A DNA stretch of 61,377 nt from Fidelibacterota bacterium (GCA_004124295.1 SCKI01000007.1:1-61377), one strand, 5' to 3'; positions 1 through 9,200 are shown, numbered from the stretch's first letter. Notes: generated by a model from the letters alone, not told the origin. Translations and numbers: made by a program.

Positions 1-1240
1 CGCTGGGCAGAGTGCCCCCTTCGCTGCCCACCGAACCGGTGAGGACGTTGAGCAGGTGCATGGTCCGGGCCACCTGCCAGCCGCCCAGGTTGCCGATGGA
101 TGCCCCCCGCCACACATGGGCCGACAGGGCCGAGCCCGCAGACGCTATGACATGGGCCACCTCCACCAGCATGTCGGCGTCAATGCCCGCCTCGGTGGCG
201 GCGAACTCAGGGGTGAACCCGGCGTATTCGGCGCACAGCTTCTCGATGAAGGTGTCGAAGGTCTCCGGCTCCGCCGGGTGCCGGGCCTGCAGATACTCCC
301 GCCAGTTAACCCAGGTCTCCATGAAGTCACGGTCGTAGAGGCCTTCATCCAGTATAATTTTTGCCATGGCCAGGAACACCGCCGCCTCCGAGCCGGGATA
401 GGTCGGCAGCCAGTAATCGGCCATCGAAGCGGTGTTGGACAGGCGCGGATCAAGCACGATGATCTTGGCTCCCTTGGCCTTCGCTTCCATGATCCGTTGG
501 GCGTGGGGATTGAAATAGTGGCCCGTCTCCAGGTGGGAGCTGGCCAGCAGGATCACCCGGGCATTGGCGTGGTCGGGCGAAGGGCGGTCGTACTTTTGCC
601 AGAGGGCATAGCCGGTCCGGGCCCCGGCGGAACAGATGTTGGTGTGCGAGTTGTGGCCGTCCACGCCCCAGGCCTTGAGCACCCGGTCGACGTAGCCCTC
701 GTGTCCGGGCCGGCCGACGTGATAGACCACCCGGTCCTTGTGCCCGGCCAACAGTGAAGCGTGGATCTTCGCGGCAATCTCATCCAGGGCCTGGTCCCAG
801 GTGATCTGCTCCCAATCGCCGGCGCCCCGCTCCCCCTTGCGCTTCAGGGGGTAAAGAATCCGCTCCGGATCGTTGATCTGGTTAATGGTGGCCGGCCCCT
901 TCGCGCAGTTGCGTCCCCGCGAGCCGGGATGCCAGGGGTTGCCCTCGAACTTCCGGACGGCGCCCTGGTCCTTGTCGATGTAAGCCAGCAGCCCGCAGCC
1001 GGACTCGCAATTGAAACAGGTGGTGGGGACCACACTGTAGCGCCGCTTGACCCGCCGGGGCCAGGCGTTGGGATCGAGCTCCTCAAAATCGTCCCATTGG
1101 GATGGGTCGGGGTAGCGCTTCAGGGTGATTGCCGGTGCGCCGTTATCACCCAGGGAGGGATGATCGTAGTCCAGCTTGGGGATCAGTCCCAATGTCTCGG
1201 CGACCCGCTCAATCCAGGTTTTATACGTCATGTCCGGCAT
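1..1240 (-). CDS. Molybdopterin oxidoreductase, SoeA/PsrA-like catalytic subunit (partial)
   Basis: This is the first 413 codons of a complex-iron-sulfur molybdoenzyme; the C-terminus lies beyond base 1. Reading from the ATG at 1240, Cys75, Cys78, Cys82 and Cys112 form the usual N-terminal 4Fe-4S site (TTCFNCESGCG), and a cysteine in the stretch NICSAGARTGY is the likely Mo ligand. The first 65 residues have no twin-arginine signal, so the protein should stay in the cytoplasm. The next gene upstream encodes its FeS-NrfD partner. Known family members reduce polysulfide, thiosulfate or tetrathionate, or oxidize sulfite (SoeA). I favour SoeA because the same operon carries sHdr, which releases sulfite in the cytoplasm, and because the Tat signal is missing. 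The substrate remains inferred. Confidence 0.8.
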   Translation of the reverse strand, partial: MPDMTYKTWIERVAETLGLIPKLDYDHPSLGDNGAPAITLKRYPDPSQWDDFEELDPNAWPRRVKRRYSVVPTTCFNCESGCGLLAYIDKDQGAVRKFEGNPWHPGSRGRNCAKGPATINQINDPERILYPLKRKGERGAGDWEQITWDQALDEIAAKIHASLLAGHKDRVVYHVGRPGHEGYVDRVLKAWGVDGHNSHTNICSAGARTGYALWQKYDRPSPDHANARVILLASSHLETGHYFNPHAQRIMEAKAKGAKIIVLDPRLSNTASMADYWLPTYPGSEAAVFLAMAKIILDEGLYDRDFMETWVNWREYLQARHPAEPETFDTFIEKLCAEYAGFTPEFAATEAGIDADMLVEVAHVIASAGSALSAHVWRGASIGNLGGWQVARTMHLLNVLTGSVGSEGGTLPS

Positions 1241-1273
1241 TGATTTCTCACTGCATCATTTTAGAAAATTGGC

Positions 1274-2854
1274 TCAGCTTAACGGCACCATTTGCGGCGC
1301 TTTGACCCACACATGGACCGAGAGCAGCACCCCCAGCAAAGCCAGGATGGCCGCCGCCAGCATAAAGGCCGCCCCGCCCCAGATGATCAGGCCCAGCGGC
1401 AGCAGGCCGCCGCCCACGACCGCCGCATAAAACGGCCGCCACAGGGGGCCCCGAGTCATAATCTCTATGGCCAGAGCCGTGTCTGTGGTGACGTGGGGGG
1501 TGAATACTTCCAGCGCCAGAATAGTCAATTCAACGACCAGTCCCACGCCCAGCAACCAGGCTGTGAGCGGCTGGGCCAGGGGATTGATGATCTGCATAAC
1601 AGCGGCGCCGGCCACAATGGCGTGGGTCAGCATCTGCAGCGAACCGCTGGAGGACTGCCACAGGTCGCGGCCCTTGGCCTGGGCCAGGAGAAAAGCGGTG
1701 TAGATGGCGGTCAGGATTGCCAGCACAACGCCGATTCCCGTCAGGGCCGGCGGGACGCTGCCCCAGCGCCAGAGCGAGAGCATCGCCAGCATCAGCACGC
1801 CGCTGAACAGGGTAATGATATATCCGCCCCGGGTAAGCCAGGAGGACCAGTTGGGCCGCAGCAGAACGTAGACGAACCGTTCCGGCCGGTCCAGGTCCTT
1901 TACCAGCAAGCCCAGAGTGGCCAGCATGAAAACGCCACTGATGCCCAGGCCCGCCATATGCACCTCCGGCAGAAGTTGCCAGTCGAGCCACTGCTGGACA
2001 GCCAGCACCAGGAACGTGCCGGCAGCGATGGCCTTCGTCCACAGGTAACCGGACACTTCCCAGCCCCACAGGATACCCTTGCTGGGCACATCGTACACCC
2101 GCTTGTCGGTCGGCTTGGCCTGGTCTTCCAGCTCCTTGAGCACGTTATCAATGGCCCGCTGATCCGGCGCCGTGCCCTTCTGGCGGTGAGCCTCCAGGGC
2201 CATGTTGATCAGCAGTTTGTCCTCCTTGTCGGCGAAATGGCCCACGCCGGCGGCCTGGCTGCTGGACATATAATCGGTCTGCGGGGGCGCCTGGGATGGA
2301 TTGAGTGAGGCATAGTCGCCGTCGATATAATAGACGTTGGGCCGGGTGTTCTTCTCCGGCTTGCGGACCGTCACCTGCTCCTTGGCCACCAGCTGGGCAA
2401 TCTTTGAGTTCGGATCATCCAGGTCGCCGGAAGTGATGGCCTCCACCGGGCAGACGATGACGCAGGCCGGTTCGTAGCCGCCATCCAGCCGGTGGGCGCA
2501 GAAGTTGCACTTGGCCGCCGTATGGGTCTCGGGATCGATGTAGAGGGCATCGTAGGGACAGGCCTGCATGCACGATTTGCAGCCGATGCAGCGCTGGCTG
2601 TCGAAATCGACAATGCCGTCGCTGCGGGTATAAAGGGCCGAGGTGGGGCAGATTTCGACGCAGGGGGCCAACTCGCATTGGTTGCAGCGGTGTACCGAAA
2701 AGAGCCGCCGGTTGTTCGGGAAGGTGCCCTTTTCGACGTACTTCACATAGGTGCGGTTCACCCCCAGGGGGACATCGTGCTCGGACTTGCAGGCAACGGT
2801 GCAGGCGTGGCAGCCGATACAGCTGCGGTTGTCGATGACGAAGCCGTAGTTCAC
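1274..2854 (-). CDS. 4Fe-4S ferredoxin fused to NrfD-type membrane subunit (SoeB-SoeC-like)
   Basis: This 526-residue protein joins two subunits that are usually separate. Residues 1 to about 165 carry four cysteine clusters of the DmsB/PsrB type, beginning with CIGCHACTVACK and including CIGCKSCMQACP. After a linker, residues from about 265 to the end form several hydrophobic segments of the NrfD/PsrC family, which binds quinone and has no heme. It should pass electrons between the molybdoenzyme encoded just downstream and the quinone pool. The start is a GTG overlapping the previous stop (GTGA). It is read as one unbroken frame, so the fusion is not a frameshift artefact. The function as sulfite:quinone oxidoreductase is inferred from context. 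Confidence 0.85.
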   Translation of the reverse strand: MNYGFVIDNRSCIGCHACTVACKSEHDVPLGVNRTYVKYVEKGTFPNNRRLFSVHRCNQCELAPCVEICPTSALYTRSDGIVDFDSQRCIGCKSCMQACPYDALYIDPETHTAAKCNFCAHRLDGGYEPACVIVCPVEAITSGDLDDPNSKIAQLVAKEQVTVRKPEKNTRPNVYYIDGDYASLNPSQAPPQTDYMSSSQAAGVGHFADKEDKLLINMALEAHRQKGTAPDQRAIDNVLKELEDQAKPTDKRVYDVPSKGILWGWEVSGYLWTKAIAAGTFLVLAVQQWLDWQLLPEVHMAGLGISGVFMLATLGLLVKDLDRPERFVYVLLRPNWSSWLTRGGYIITLFSGVLMLAMLSLWRWGSVPPALTGIGVVLAILTAIYTAFLLAQAKGRDLWQSSSGSLQMLTHAIVAGAAVMQIINPLAQPLTAWLLGVGLVVELTILALEVFTPHVTTDTALAIEIMTRGPLWRPFYAAVVGGGLLPLGLIIWGGAAFMLAAAILALLGVLLSVHVWVKAPQMVPLS

Positions 2855-3738
2855 TTGGTCAGGGCCCGCATAAGTTTTTTGATGTCACCGGGGGTGGCCA
2901 TGATCTTGCTGAAGGTACCCATAGTCAGGTCGGGAAAACTGAGCGCAATGCGGAAGCGGCCGTGGAGCATGACCACTGCGCCGTCCATCACCAGCAATCC
3001 GTAGGGCAGAAAGGCGGTGTGTTTCCGTTCGCCAAAATCGATGATGGGCACAAAGCGGCTTTCGCCCCTTTCCCCGCCCAGGGCAATGCCGTAAAGCCGG
3101 ACGGTCTTGTCCGGCACCTGCACCTGGAACACTTTGGAGGCCACCTGAGAGGCTGCCAGATTCGCCTCTATGGCTGCCACGGCCTCGTCAAAACTGGGGA
3201 ATTTGGCCAACTTCACCATGTTCTCAAAATAAGGCATGGCAAACATGTAGTGGTAACGCCGCAGGTCTTTATCGCTGAGTTCCTCCGCGCTGCCGAAGCC
3301 CATTCCGCTGCCGCCCAGCGCTCCGGCCAGGGTTGCCGCAAATGCTTCGATGCGGCCGGCAACAGCGGGGTAGCCGTCCTGAAAATAGGCGTTGCCCCAG
3401 TAAGGGGGGTTCTGGCTGGAGAGCACCAGCTGCCCGTCCTGGCGGGTGATGGCGACCCGCATGGCGAGGGCAAATCCTGTTGTCGGGGCGGAGGCAGCCA
3501 CGGCGCTGATCAGGTCATCACCGGTGACGACAATAATCATCCTCCCCGGGTCGTCCGCCGGAGCATAGCGGCCCAGGAAGCGCAGTCCCGCCGCCTCGAT
3601 GCGGCCGGCAATATCCTCCGAGGCCGCCTCAATGTCGGTACCCTGATAGGCGTACTCAAGGTAGGGTTGCAGGTCGTCTGTCTGGCCCGCCAGCATGCTC
3701 AGGCCGAGGCTGAAAGTGACGATTGCAGATCGGATCAT
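2851..3738 (-). CDS. Predicted secreted protein of unknown function in the sHdr operon
   Basis: I do not recognise this family with confidence. The N-terminus from the ATG at 3738 looks like a Sec signal peptide (basic start, hydrophobic core, then AGQTDD), and no membrane segment follows. The rest looks like two alpha/beta halves, each with a stretch resembling DUF302-like proteins, but that is weak. The ATG at 3738 is preceded by a purine-rich GGGGGGAA; an upstream GTG at 3750 is possible. Its end overlaps the start of the FeS-NrfD gene and it follows the EMO gene, so it is cotranscribed with electron-transfer genes although it appears to work outside the cytoplasm. Confidence 0.7.
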   Translation of the reverse strand: MIRSAIVTFSLGLSMLAGQTDDLQPYLEYAYQGTDIEAASEDIAGRIEAAGLRFLGRYAPADDPGRMIIVVTGDDLISAVAASAPTTGFALAMRVAITRQDGQLVLSSQNPPYWGNAYFQDGYPAVAGRIEAFAATLAGALGGSGMGFGSAEELSDKDLRRYHYMFAMPYFENMVKLAKFPSFDEAVAAIEANLAASQVASKVFQVQVPDKTVRLYGIALGGERGESRFVPIIDFGERKHTAFLPYGLLVMDGAVVMLHGRFRIALSFPDLTMGTFSKIMATPGDIKKLMRALTK

Positions 3739-3798
3739 GGTTCCCCCCACTGATTTGAAGCCCCGCCGTGCCGCAGCGCCGGTTCGGTGATTTCCCCC

Positions 3799-5838
3799 CT
3801 AGACATTCGCGGCCAGGGCCTCCCCTTGAGGCAGCTCCATGGCCTGCACCACGAAATCGACGATGTCCCGGACGGCCATATCGGCCTCGTGGCCCGATGT
3901 CTTCACCGCATCGGAGTACATGGTCATATCCTTGGGGCAGGCCACGGTAAAGTAGGTAACCCCGCCCAGGGCCACCGCCTCGTCGATGCGGTTTTCACTG
4001 GGACGCTGGGTCATATCTTCGTGGTCGGGCATCCAGATACGGCCGCCCCCTGCGCCGCAGCAGAACGATTTCTCCCGGTTCCGGGGCATTTCCACCAGGT
4101 CGACGCCGCACAGGCGCATCACCTCCCGGGGCGCCTCGTAGATGCCATTATAGCGGCCCAGGTAGCAGGGGTCGTGATAGGTGACCTTGGCCTCCACCGG
4201 TTTCGTTATGCTAATCTGCCCTGACTGGAGCAGCTCCAGCAGGAGCGTGGAGTAATGCACGACCTCGTACTCGCCCCCCAGGGCCGGGTATTCATTCTTC
4301 AGGGCGTTGAAGGTGTGCGGATCGGTGGTGAATATCTTCTTGAAGTCACACCCCTCCAGGGTCTTGATGTTATCCTCGGCCAACGCCTCGAACAGGCCCT
4401 CTTCGCCGACCCGGCGGATGTCGTTGCCGGCGGTTTTTTCGGCCTTCCCCAGGATGCCAAAGTCCACCCCGGCCGCCTGCAGGACCCGGGCCACATTGCG
4501 GCTCACCTCCTGGCAACTCTCGTTGAAGGAGGCAAAATCACCGACGAACCAGAGGTATTCCACCGGCTCTTTGGCCGCATCCTTGATCTCGAAATCGAGG
4601 CTCTTGGTCCAATTGGGACGGCGCCGGGCAGATTCGCCAAAGGAGTTGCCCTGCTCATCGACGCTCTTGAGCACGGTCGCCAGTTCGTCGGGCATGGCGG
4701 CATCAAACACCAGCCGGCGGCGGATGGCGAGGATGTCCATGAGCGGCTCGTTGCCCACCGGACAGACATCCACGCAGGCGTAGCAGGCGGTGCAGGCCCA
4801 GACCGCATCCTCCGAGATAGCCCCCTCCAGCAGGGAGGGCAGGTCGATGATGCCGTCCGCAGCAACGCCGCCCGAGCGCAGCATGTAGCGCTTGTTGATC
4901 TCCAGCGCCGAGGGCGACAGGGGGGTCCCCGATTCGTGGGCCGGGCAGACCTCGTGGCAGCGGGTACACATGATGCAGGCGTAGGCATCCAGCACCTGGG
5001 GCCAGGGCAGGTCGGTGATGTCCTTCGCGCCGGGGTTGGCGGCATCGGCCACGCTGTCCATGGCCCCCTTGGGTGTCCGCCGGTTCAGGGCCAGGTTCAC
5101 CGGGGCGACCATGATGTGCAGATGCTTGCTGCGCGGAAAATAGGGCAGAAAGACCACGATGAGGCCCATCGCCAGCCACCAGCAGATATGCCGGCCCAGC
5201 TCCAGCGCCTCCGGTGACGCCCCCACGAGGAACCCGGCCACTATCGAGGCGGTTGGCAGGCTGGGATCGCTGATCCCTTCGCCGGCCAGTGCGAAGGCGG
5301 TGCCCAGCCAGCGGGAGCCGACATGCAGCAGAATGAACACGCCCACCACCAGGGAATCGAAGCGGATGCCGCCTTGCCGTACATCGGGATGCAGCAGCAC
5401 GTTGTCGTTGAACTCCAGCACCTTGGGCTTGGCCAGGAAGCGCCGGGCCAGGAAGAACAGCATGCCCACCAGCACGAAAATGCTGAACAGGTCGGCCAGC
5501 AGGTTGAATCCGCCCAGCAGCAGGCTGTCCCGGCCCAGGGTGGTCCAGCCGTGGATATAGGCCTCCAGCATATCGTTTACGTTGACCAATATGTAGAAGC
5601 TGAAACCGAAGAATATGAAGGCGTGGAAAATGCTGACGATGGGCCGGATCTTGAACAGGGGCAGCTGCAGCCCGACGATGGCCAAGGCCAGCGCAAACCG
5701 CCTGATCAGGTTGTCGCTGCGCTGGGCCGCAGCACCCTGCCGGATGATGCGGATCATCTGGACGAAGCCGATCTGGGCGTAGTAGAGACAGACAATGACC
5801 AGCCAGCCGAAGGCCAGCCGTTCGGCTAATGAGAGCAT
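3799..5838 (-). CDS. Membrane ETF:quinone oxidoreductase, HdrD-like (EMO)
   Basis: This 679-residue protein begins with about six hydrophobic segments (residues 1-260) of the NarI-like type, followed by two 4Fe-4S motifs (CIMCTRCHEVCP and CTACYACVDVCP) and a C-terminal HdrD-like part with cysteine-rich CCG motifs (HDPCYLGRYNG and FCCGAGGGR). This is the architecture of the membrane-bound ETF:methylmenaquinone oxidoreductases. It lies directly downstream of etfB-etfA, so it should take electrons from the ETF and reduce the quinone. Its CCG half closely resembles that of sHdrB3 at 7914-9200 (both contain WFVGD and ADFGILG/VDFGILG), so the two are likely paralogous. Confidence 0.85.
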   Translation of the reverse strand: MLSLAERLAFGWLVIVCLYYAQIGFVQMIRIIRQGAAAQRSDNLIRRFALALAIVGLQLPLFKIRPIVSIFHAFIFFGFSFYILVNVNDMLEAYIHGWTTLGRDSLLLGGFNLLADLFSIFVLVGMLFFLARRFLAKPKVLEFNDNVLLHPDVRQGGIRFDSLVVGVFILLHVGSRWLGTAFALAGEGISDPSLPTASIVAGFLVGASPEALELGRHICWWLAMGLIVVFLPYFPRSKHLHIMVAPVNLALNRRTPKGAMDSVADAANPGAKDITDLPWPQVLDAYACIMCTRCHEVCPAHESGTPLSPSALEINKRYMLRSGGVAADGIIDLPSLLEGAISEDAVWACTACYACVDVCPVGNEPLMDILAIRRRLVFDAAMPDELATVLKSVDEQGNSFGESARRRPNWTKSLDFEIKDAAKEPVEYLWFVGDFASFNESCQEVSRNVARVLQAAGVDFGILGKAEKTAGNDIRRVGEEGLFEALAEDNIKTLEGCDFKKIFTTDPHTFNALKNEYPALGGEYEVVHYSTLLLELLQSGQISITKPVEAKVTYHDPCYLGRYNGIYEAPREVMRLCGVDLVEMPRNREKSFCCGAGGGRIWMPDHEDMTQRPSENRIDEAVALGGVTYFTVACPKDMTMYSDAVKTSGHEADMAVRDIVDFVVQAMELPQGEALAANV

Positions 5839-5941
5839 GGCGATCCCAGTTCAGTTATTCCCGGATGCAGTTGTGCCGGGCCGGGGGCAGTGACGCCCGG
5901 CCGGGGCCTCCCGACGGGGCCGTTGGCGCTACGCGGCGCTG

Positions 5942-6885
5942 CTATGTGATGGCCTCCAGCAATTCTTCACAGACATCGAACAGGTCGCCCACCATGCCGT
6001 AGTGGGCCACATCGAAAATGGGCGCATTCTCATCGGTATTTATGGCGATGATGATGGCCGATTCCTTCATCCCCTCGATGTGCTCCGGCGCGCCGGAGAT
6101 ACCCAGCGCCAGGTAGACCTTGGGCTTCACCTTAAGCCCCGATTTGCCCACCTGCCGGGACCGGGCAGCCAGCCCGCGTCGATGATCGGACGGGAGGCCG
6201 CGACGGCGGCATTCAGGGCCTCGGCCAACTCCTCGGCCACTTCGATATCATCCTTGCTGCCGATGCCCCGGCCGATGGCCACCAGTATGTCCTTGTTGGT
6301 GATGTCCACATCGCCGGCCTCGGGCATGTTGAGCTGCTTGAAGCGAATCTTGCCTGCCACCGCCGGCGCTGCCACGGCCTCGGTAGGGGGGCTTCCAGTT
6401 GCCCGTCCGGCGTCGGCTGAGGCGCTGCCCGCGAGCATGGTCACCACGCAGGGGCCATCGCCAAGCTGGGCCGTGATGTCCAGCTTGCCGCCGTATAGCT
6501 GGCTGACGGCCGTAAAGCCGCCGGCATAGTCAATACTGTGGCAGTAGGCCGCCAGAGGCAGATCGGCCTGGGCTGCCAGGCTGGCCGCCAGGTCCATGCC
6601 CATGGCGCTGTTGGACAGCATCACCACCTGGGGCGAATCGGCGCTGACCACGGCCTGCAGGGCCGCCCCGTAGGACTCCGGGTTGAAATCGGCGCCGCAA
6701 TCGACAGTAATCACCTTGGACGCCGCCCCGAGCTGGCCGGCCAGGGCTGGATCGCCGCCGAGCAGCACAGCCGTCAGGTTGCCGCCGGTCTGTCCGGCCA
6801 GGGCCTTGCCGTGGGCCAGCAGTTCGAATGTGTCATCGCTGAGCGCCCCGGCGAGCTGCTCGGCTACAATATAGACGTCGCCCAT
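5942..6885 (-). CDS. etfA: Electron transfer flavoprotein alpha subunit, split by a frameshift
   Basis: EtfA pairs with EtfB to carry electrons through a bound FAD. Codons from the ATG at 6885 give about 240 residues of EtfA. Near 6163-6165 the frame shifts, and the remaining 70 residues, including the FAD-binding stretch LALGISGAPEHIEG, continue in another frame to 5942. One extra C in the run read as CCC on the coding strand would restore a continuous protein with the expected motif DAGWLPRSRQVGKSG. Both halves are well conserved, so a sequencing or assembly error is more likely than a dead gene. The start ATG overlaps the etfB stop (TGATG). Its place between sHdrB3 and EMO indicates that it carries electrons from sHdr to quinone. 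Confidence 0.85.
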
Positions 6886-7632
6886 CAGAGCACCCCCGCA
6901 TCTTTAAGCACCTGCACCAGTTCGGCGGTATCCGACAGCATTTTTTGCGCCCTCGCCCCGTTCCGGATGGGCCATGGCGGAAATGGAAACCTGCGCTCCG
7001 CCGGCGCCGGGAGTAATGGAGAGCTCTTCCAGGGTGGCGCTGTCCTGAATCTGGCGCACCTTGGAGACCGGGGCGTAGCGGGGGGTCTGCCGGGCCGCCT
7101 GCACGCCGATGACCGCCGGCAGGTCCATCTCAAAATCGGCCGTGATGCCGCTGGCATATTCCTTGCGCACCGCCACACCTGCGCCGGCCACGGTGATGTT
7201 GGTGACCACCCCGATGAAGGGGGCCTGCAACGCGGCGGCCACGGCGGGTCCCAGCTGCCCCTCCAGATCGGCCACCGACTGTACGCCGGTGAGGACCAGG
7301 TCGGCATCGAGCTGCCGGGCCGCTTCGGCAAATACGCTGCCCAGTGCTCGGCTGCTGGCGGCCGCGTCGGCGCCGGTTATTTTCACGGCCCGGTCGGCGC
7401 CCTTGGCCAGGGCAGTGAACAGCACCTTGTCAATATTTTCGGTGTCAAGGGCCAGGGCCAGCACCTGCGCCTGGTCCGAATCCTTGATGAGCAGGGCCTC
7501 TTCCAGCGCATGGTCGTCAAACTCGTTCAACTTGAACTTGAGCCCGTCCGTCTCCAGGGCGGCGCCGCTGCCGTCGACCTCCAGGTCTTCCACCAGGTCC
7601 GGCACCAGATTCAGGGGTACAACTATAATCAT
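6885..7632 (-). CDS. etfB: Electron transfer flavoprotein beta subunit, split by a frameshift
   Basis: The protein starts at the ATG at 7632 and shows the EtfB fold: an N-terminal adenine-nucleotide alpha/beta domain with the ADLVLTGVQSVADLEGQ stretch, and the C-terminal arm. The frame breaks at the run of six T at 6941-6946 (six A on the coding strand). With a seventh A the C-terminus becomes a normal EtfB tail ending in ELVQVLKDAGVL at 6885. Without it, the protein ends after a short aberrant tail at 6904. I read the break as a likely homopolymer error. It is the ETF partner of the adjacent EtfA. Confidence 0.85.
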
Positions 7633-7761
7633 TCAGCGGTTCCCAATCTGCGGGTATTAAACAGTGCGTTGGATATAAAAATGCCGGCTTTCCGCATCGG
7701 CAACTACAGAGAGTAATATTTGCCCCGACTGCCTGCACCAGGCCCGGATGTCAGGCTCTGC

Positions 7762-7917
7762 TCACGTATGTTCGCTGGAGAGGCACGGCACCCCGCCGAT
7801 GGGGAGCAGTCTAAGCGCCTGCCAGGCCCGGATTACCGGCATGCCCATACCGCAGCCCCCCAGCTCGATATAACGGTCTACGCTGAAGGACGGATTGGCG
7901 GTTTCGGCGGCGCTCAC
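7762..7917 (-). CDS. Possible 51-residue small protein between sHdrB3 and EtfB
   Basis: A GTG start overlaps the stop of sHdrB3 (GTGA) and opens a 51-codon frame ending in CLSSEHT. It contains a Gly-rich stretch ELGGCGMGMP but no domain I recognise. The only support is the coupled start and the otherwise unexplained gap of about 280 bases in a tightly packed operon. It may be spurious. Confidence 0.25.
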   Translation of the reverse strand: MSAAETANPSFSVDRYIELGGCGMGMPVIRAWQALRLLPIGGVPCLSSEHT

Positions 7918-9200
7918 GCGGTCACCATGTCGAGAATCTCGATGATGTCGAGCACTTCCAGGCGGCCGTCGTTGTCCGTCGATTTGACGGCGTCCTCGAA
8001 CCGCGATACTTCGTAGGGGCAGCAGACCGCCAGCACCTCGGCGCCGACTTCGATGGCCTCCTTGACCCGGTTTTCCGAGAGGCGCTCCTCCACATGTTCG
8101 GACATGAAGCCATCCAGCCACATGCCTCCGCCTCCGCCACCGCAGCAGTAACCCTGCTCCCGGCAGCGGTACATCTCGACAAAATCGATGCCGGGGATGG
8201 CCTGAATCAGGTTCCGGGGGGCGTCGTATTCGCCATTATGGCGACCGAGGTAGCAGGGATCGTGGAAGGTCACCTTTTTTTCAAAAGAGCCGGTCATGAG
8301 GTCCTTCAGCGCTTCGAGCTGTCCGGCGAGAAACTGGGTGTAGTGCAGGGTCTCAAACTCGCCGCCATGCTTGGGGTACTCATTCTTGATGGCGTTGTAG
8401 GCGTGGGGACCGCTGACGACAATCTTGTTGAACTCATATTTGTTGAACTGCTCAATGTTGTGCTCGGCCAGCTCGGCAAACAGGCCCGGCTCACCGGCCA
8501 ATCGCTGGGAATCGCCGTCGCATTTTTCGTCGATCCCCAGGATGCCGAAATCGGCCCCGATACGGCTGAACACCCGGGCCATGGAGCGGGCCGCATCCTC
8601 GCCGCGCTGGTGGTAGGCATAATAGTCGCCGACAAACCAAAGCACATCGACCGGGGCCGGATCCTTCGGCAGGATGCGCACGGAGGTCTCATCCTCCAGC
8701 TCCTTGATCCAGCGGACCCGTTTGCGGGCCGATTCGCCCATAGGGTTGCCGTATTCGGCCACGTTCTGGAACATCTCCTGCAGCTCGGCCGGTATATGGC
8801 CCTCCAGCACCGCCAGCTCCCGCGCCGCCGGAATGATCTTGATCATGTCGACTTCCTTGGGGCGGACCCGCAGGCAGTTCATGCAGGTGGTGCATTGCCA
8901 CAGTTCGGCGGAGTTAAAGAAGTCCAGCCCGGTTTGCAGCTGGCGGAAAATTTTTCGCGGGCCGTAGTTGCCCACATGGTCCACCGGGCAGACGCCGATG
9001 CAGGCGCCGCACTGGTAGCACCAGCCCATCGACTCGCCGCCGGGCAGATCGGTCAACTTGTCCATGTAGGTGAGATCGTATTCGGTGATCTCCCGGGCCT
9101 CCCACATCTTGTTCCACTGGCCCGAAATGTCCACACCCTCAATGATGACACTCTCCTTCTGGACAAAGGATTCCTGCCTGACCCGCTCTTTCCTTATCAT
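7914..9200 (-). CDS. shdrB3: sHdrB3: HdrC-HdrB fusion of the sulfur-oxidizing Hdr-like complex
   Basis: This 428-residue protein combines an HdrC-type ferredoxin part with an HdrB/HdrD-type CCG part, the form that replaces separate HdrC2 and HdrB2 in ETF-linked sHdr clusters. Cys61, 64, 67 and 71 form one 4Fe-4S site. The second site has Cys103, 106 and 109, but Arg113 (codon CGC) stands where the fourth cysteine normally is. The C-terminal part has a canonical CCG motif (HDPCYLGRHNG and YCCGGGGGGM). The ATG at 9200 overlaps the previous stop by four bases, which fixes this start over an upstream one at 9326. It should work in the cytoplasmic sHdr complex on lipoate-bound sulfur. Confidence 0.85.
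   Translation of the reverse strand: MIRKERVRQESFVQKESVIIEGVDISGQWNKMWEAREITEYDLTYMDKLTDLPGGESMGWCYQCGACIGVCPVDHVGNYGPRKIFRQLQTGLDFFNSAELWQCTTCMNCLRVRPKEVDMIKIIPAARELAVLEGHIPAELQEMFQNVAEYGNPMGESARKRVRWIKELEDETSVRILPKDPAPVDVLWFVGDYYAYHQRGEDAARSMARVFSRIGADFGILGIDEKCDGDSQRLAGEPGLFAELAEHNIEQFNKYEFNKIVVSGPHAYNAIKNEYPKHGGEFETLHYTQFLAGQLEALKDLMTGSFEKKVTFHDPCYLGRHNGEYDAPRNLIQAIPGIDFVEMYRCREQGYCCGGGGGGMWLDGFMSEHVEERLSENRVKEAIEVGAEVLAVCCPYEVSRFEDAVKSTDNDGRLEVLDIIEILDMVTA

Noticed and set aside
56..2308. Rightward frames over the molybdoenzyme and FeS-NrfD genes (56-757, 1292-2308)
   Set aside because: They are antisense shadows in high-GC DNA; the leftward frames carry clear cysteine motifs and membrane segments.
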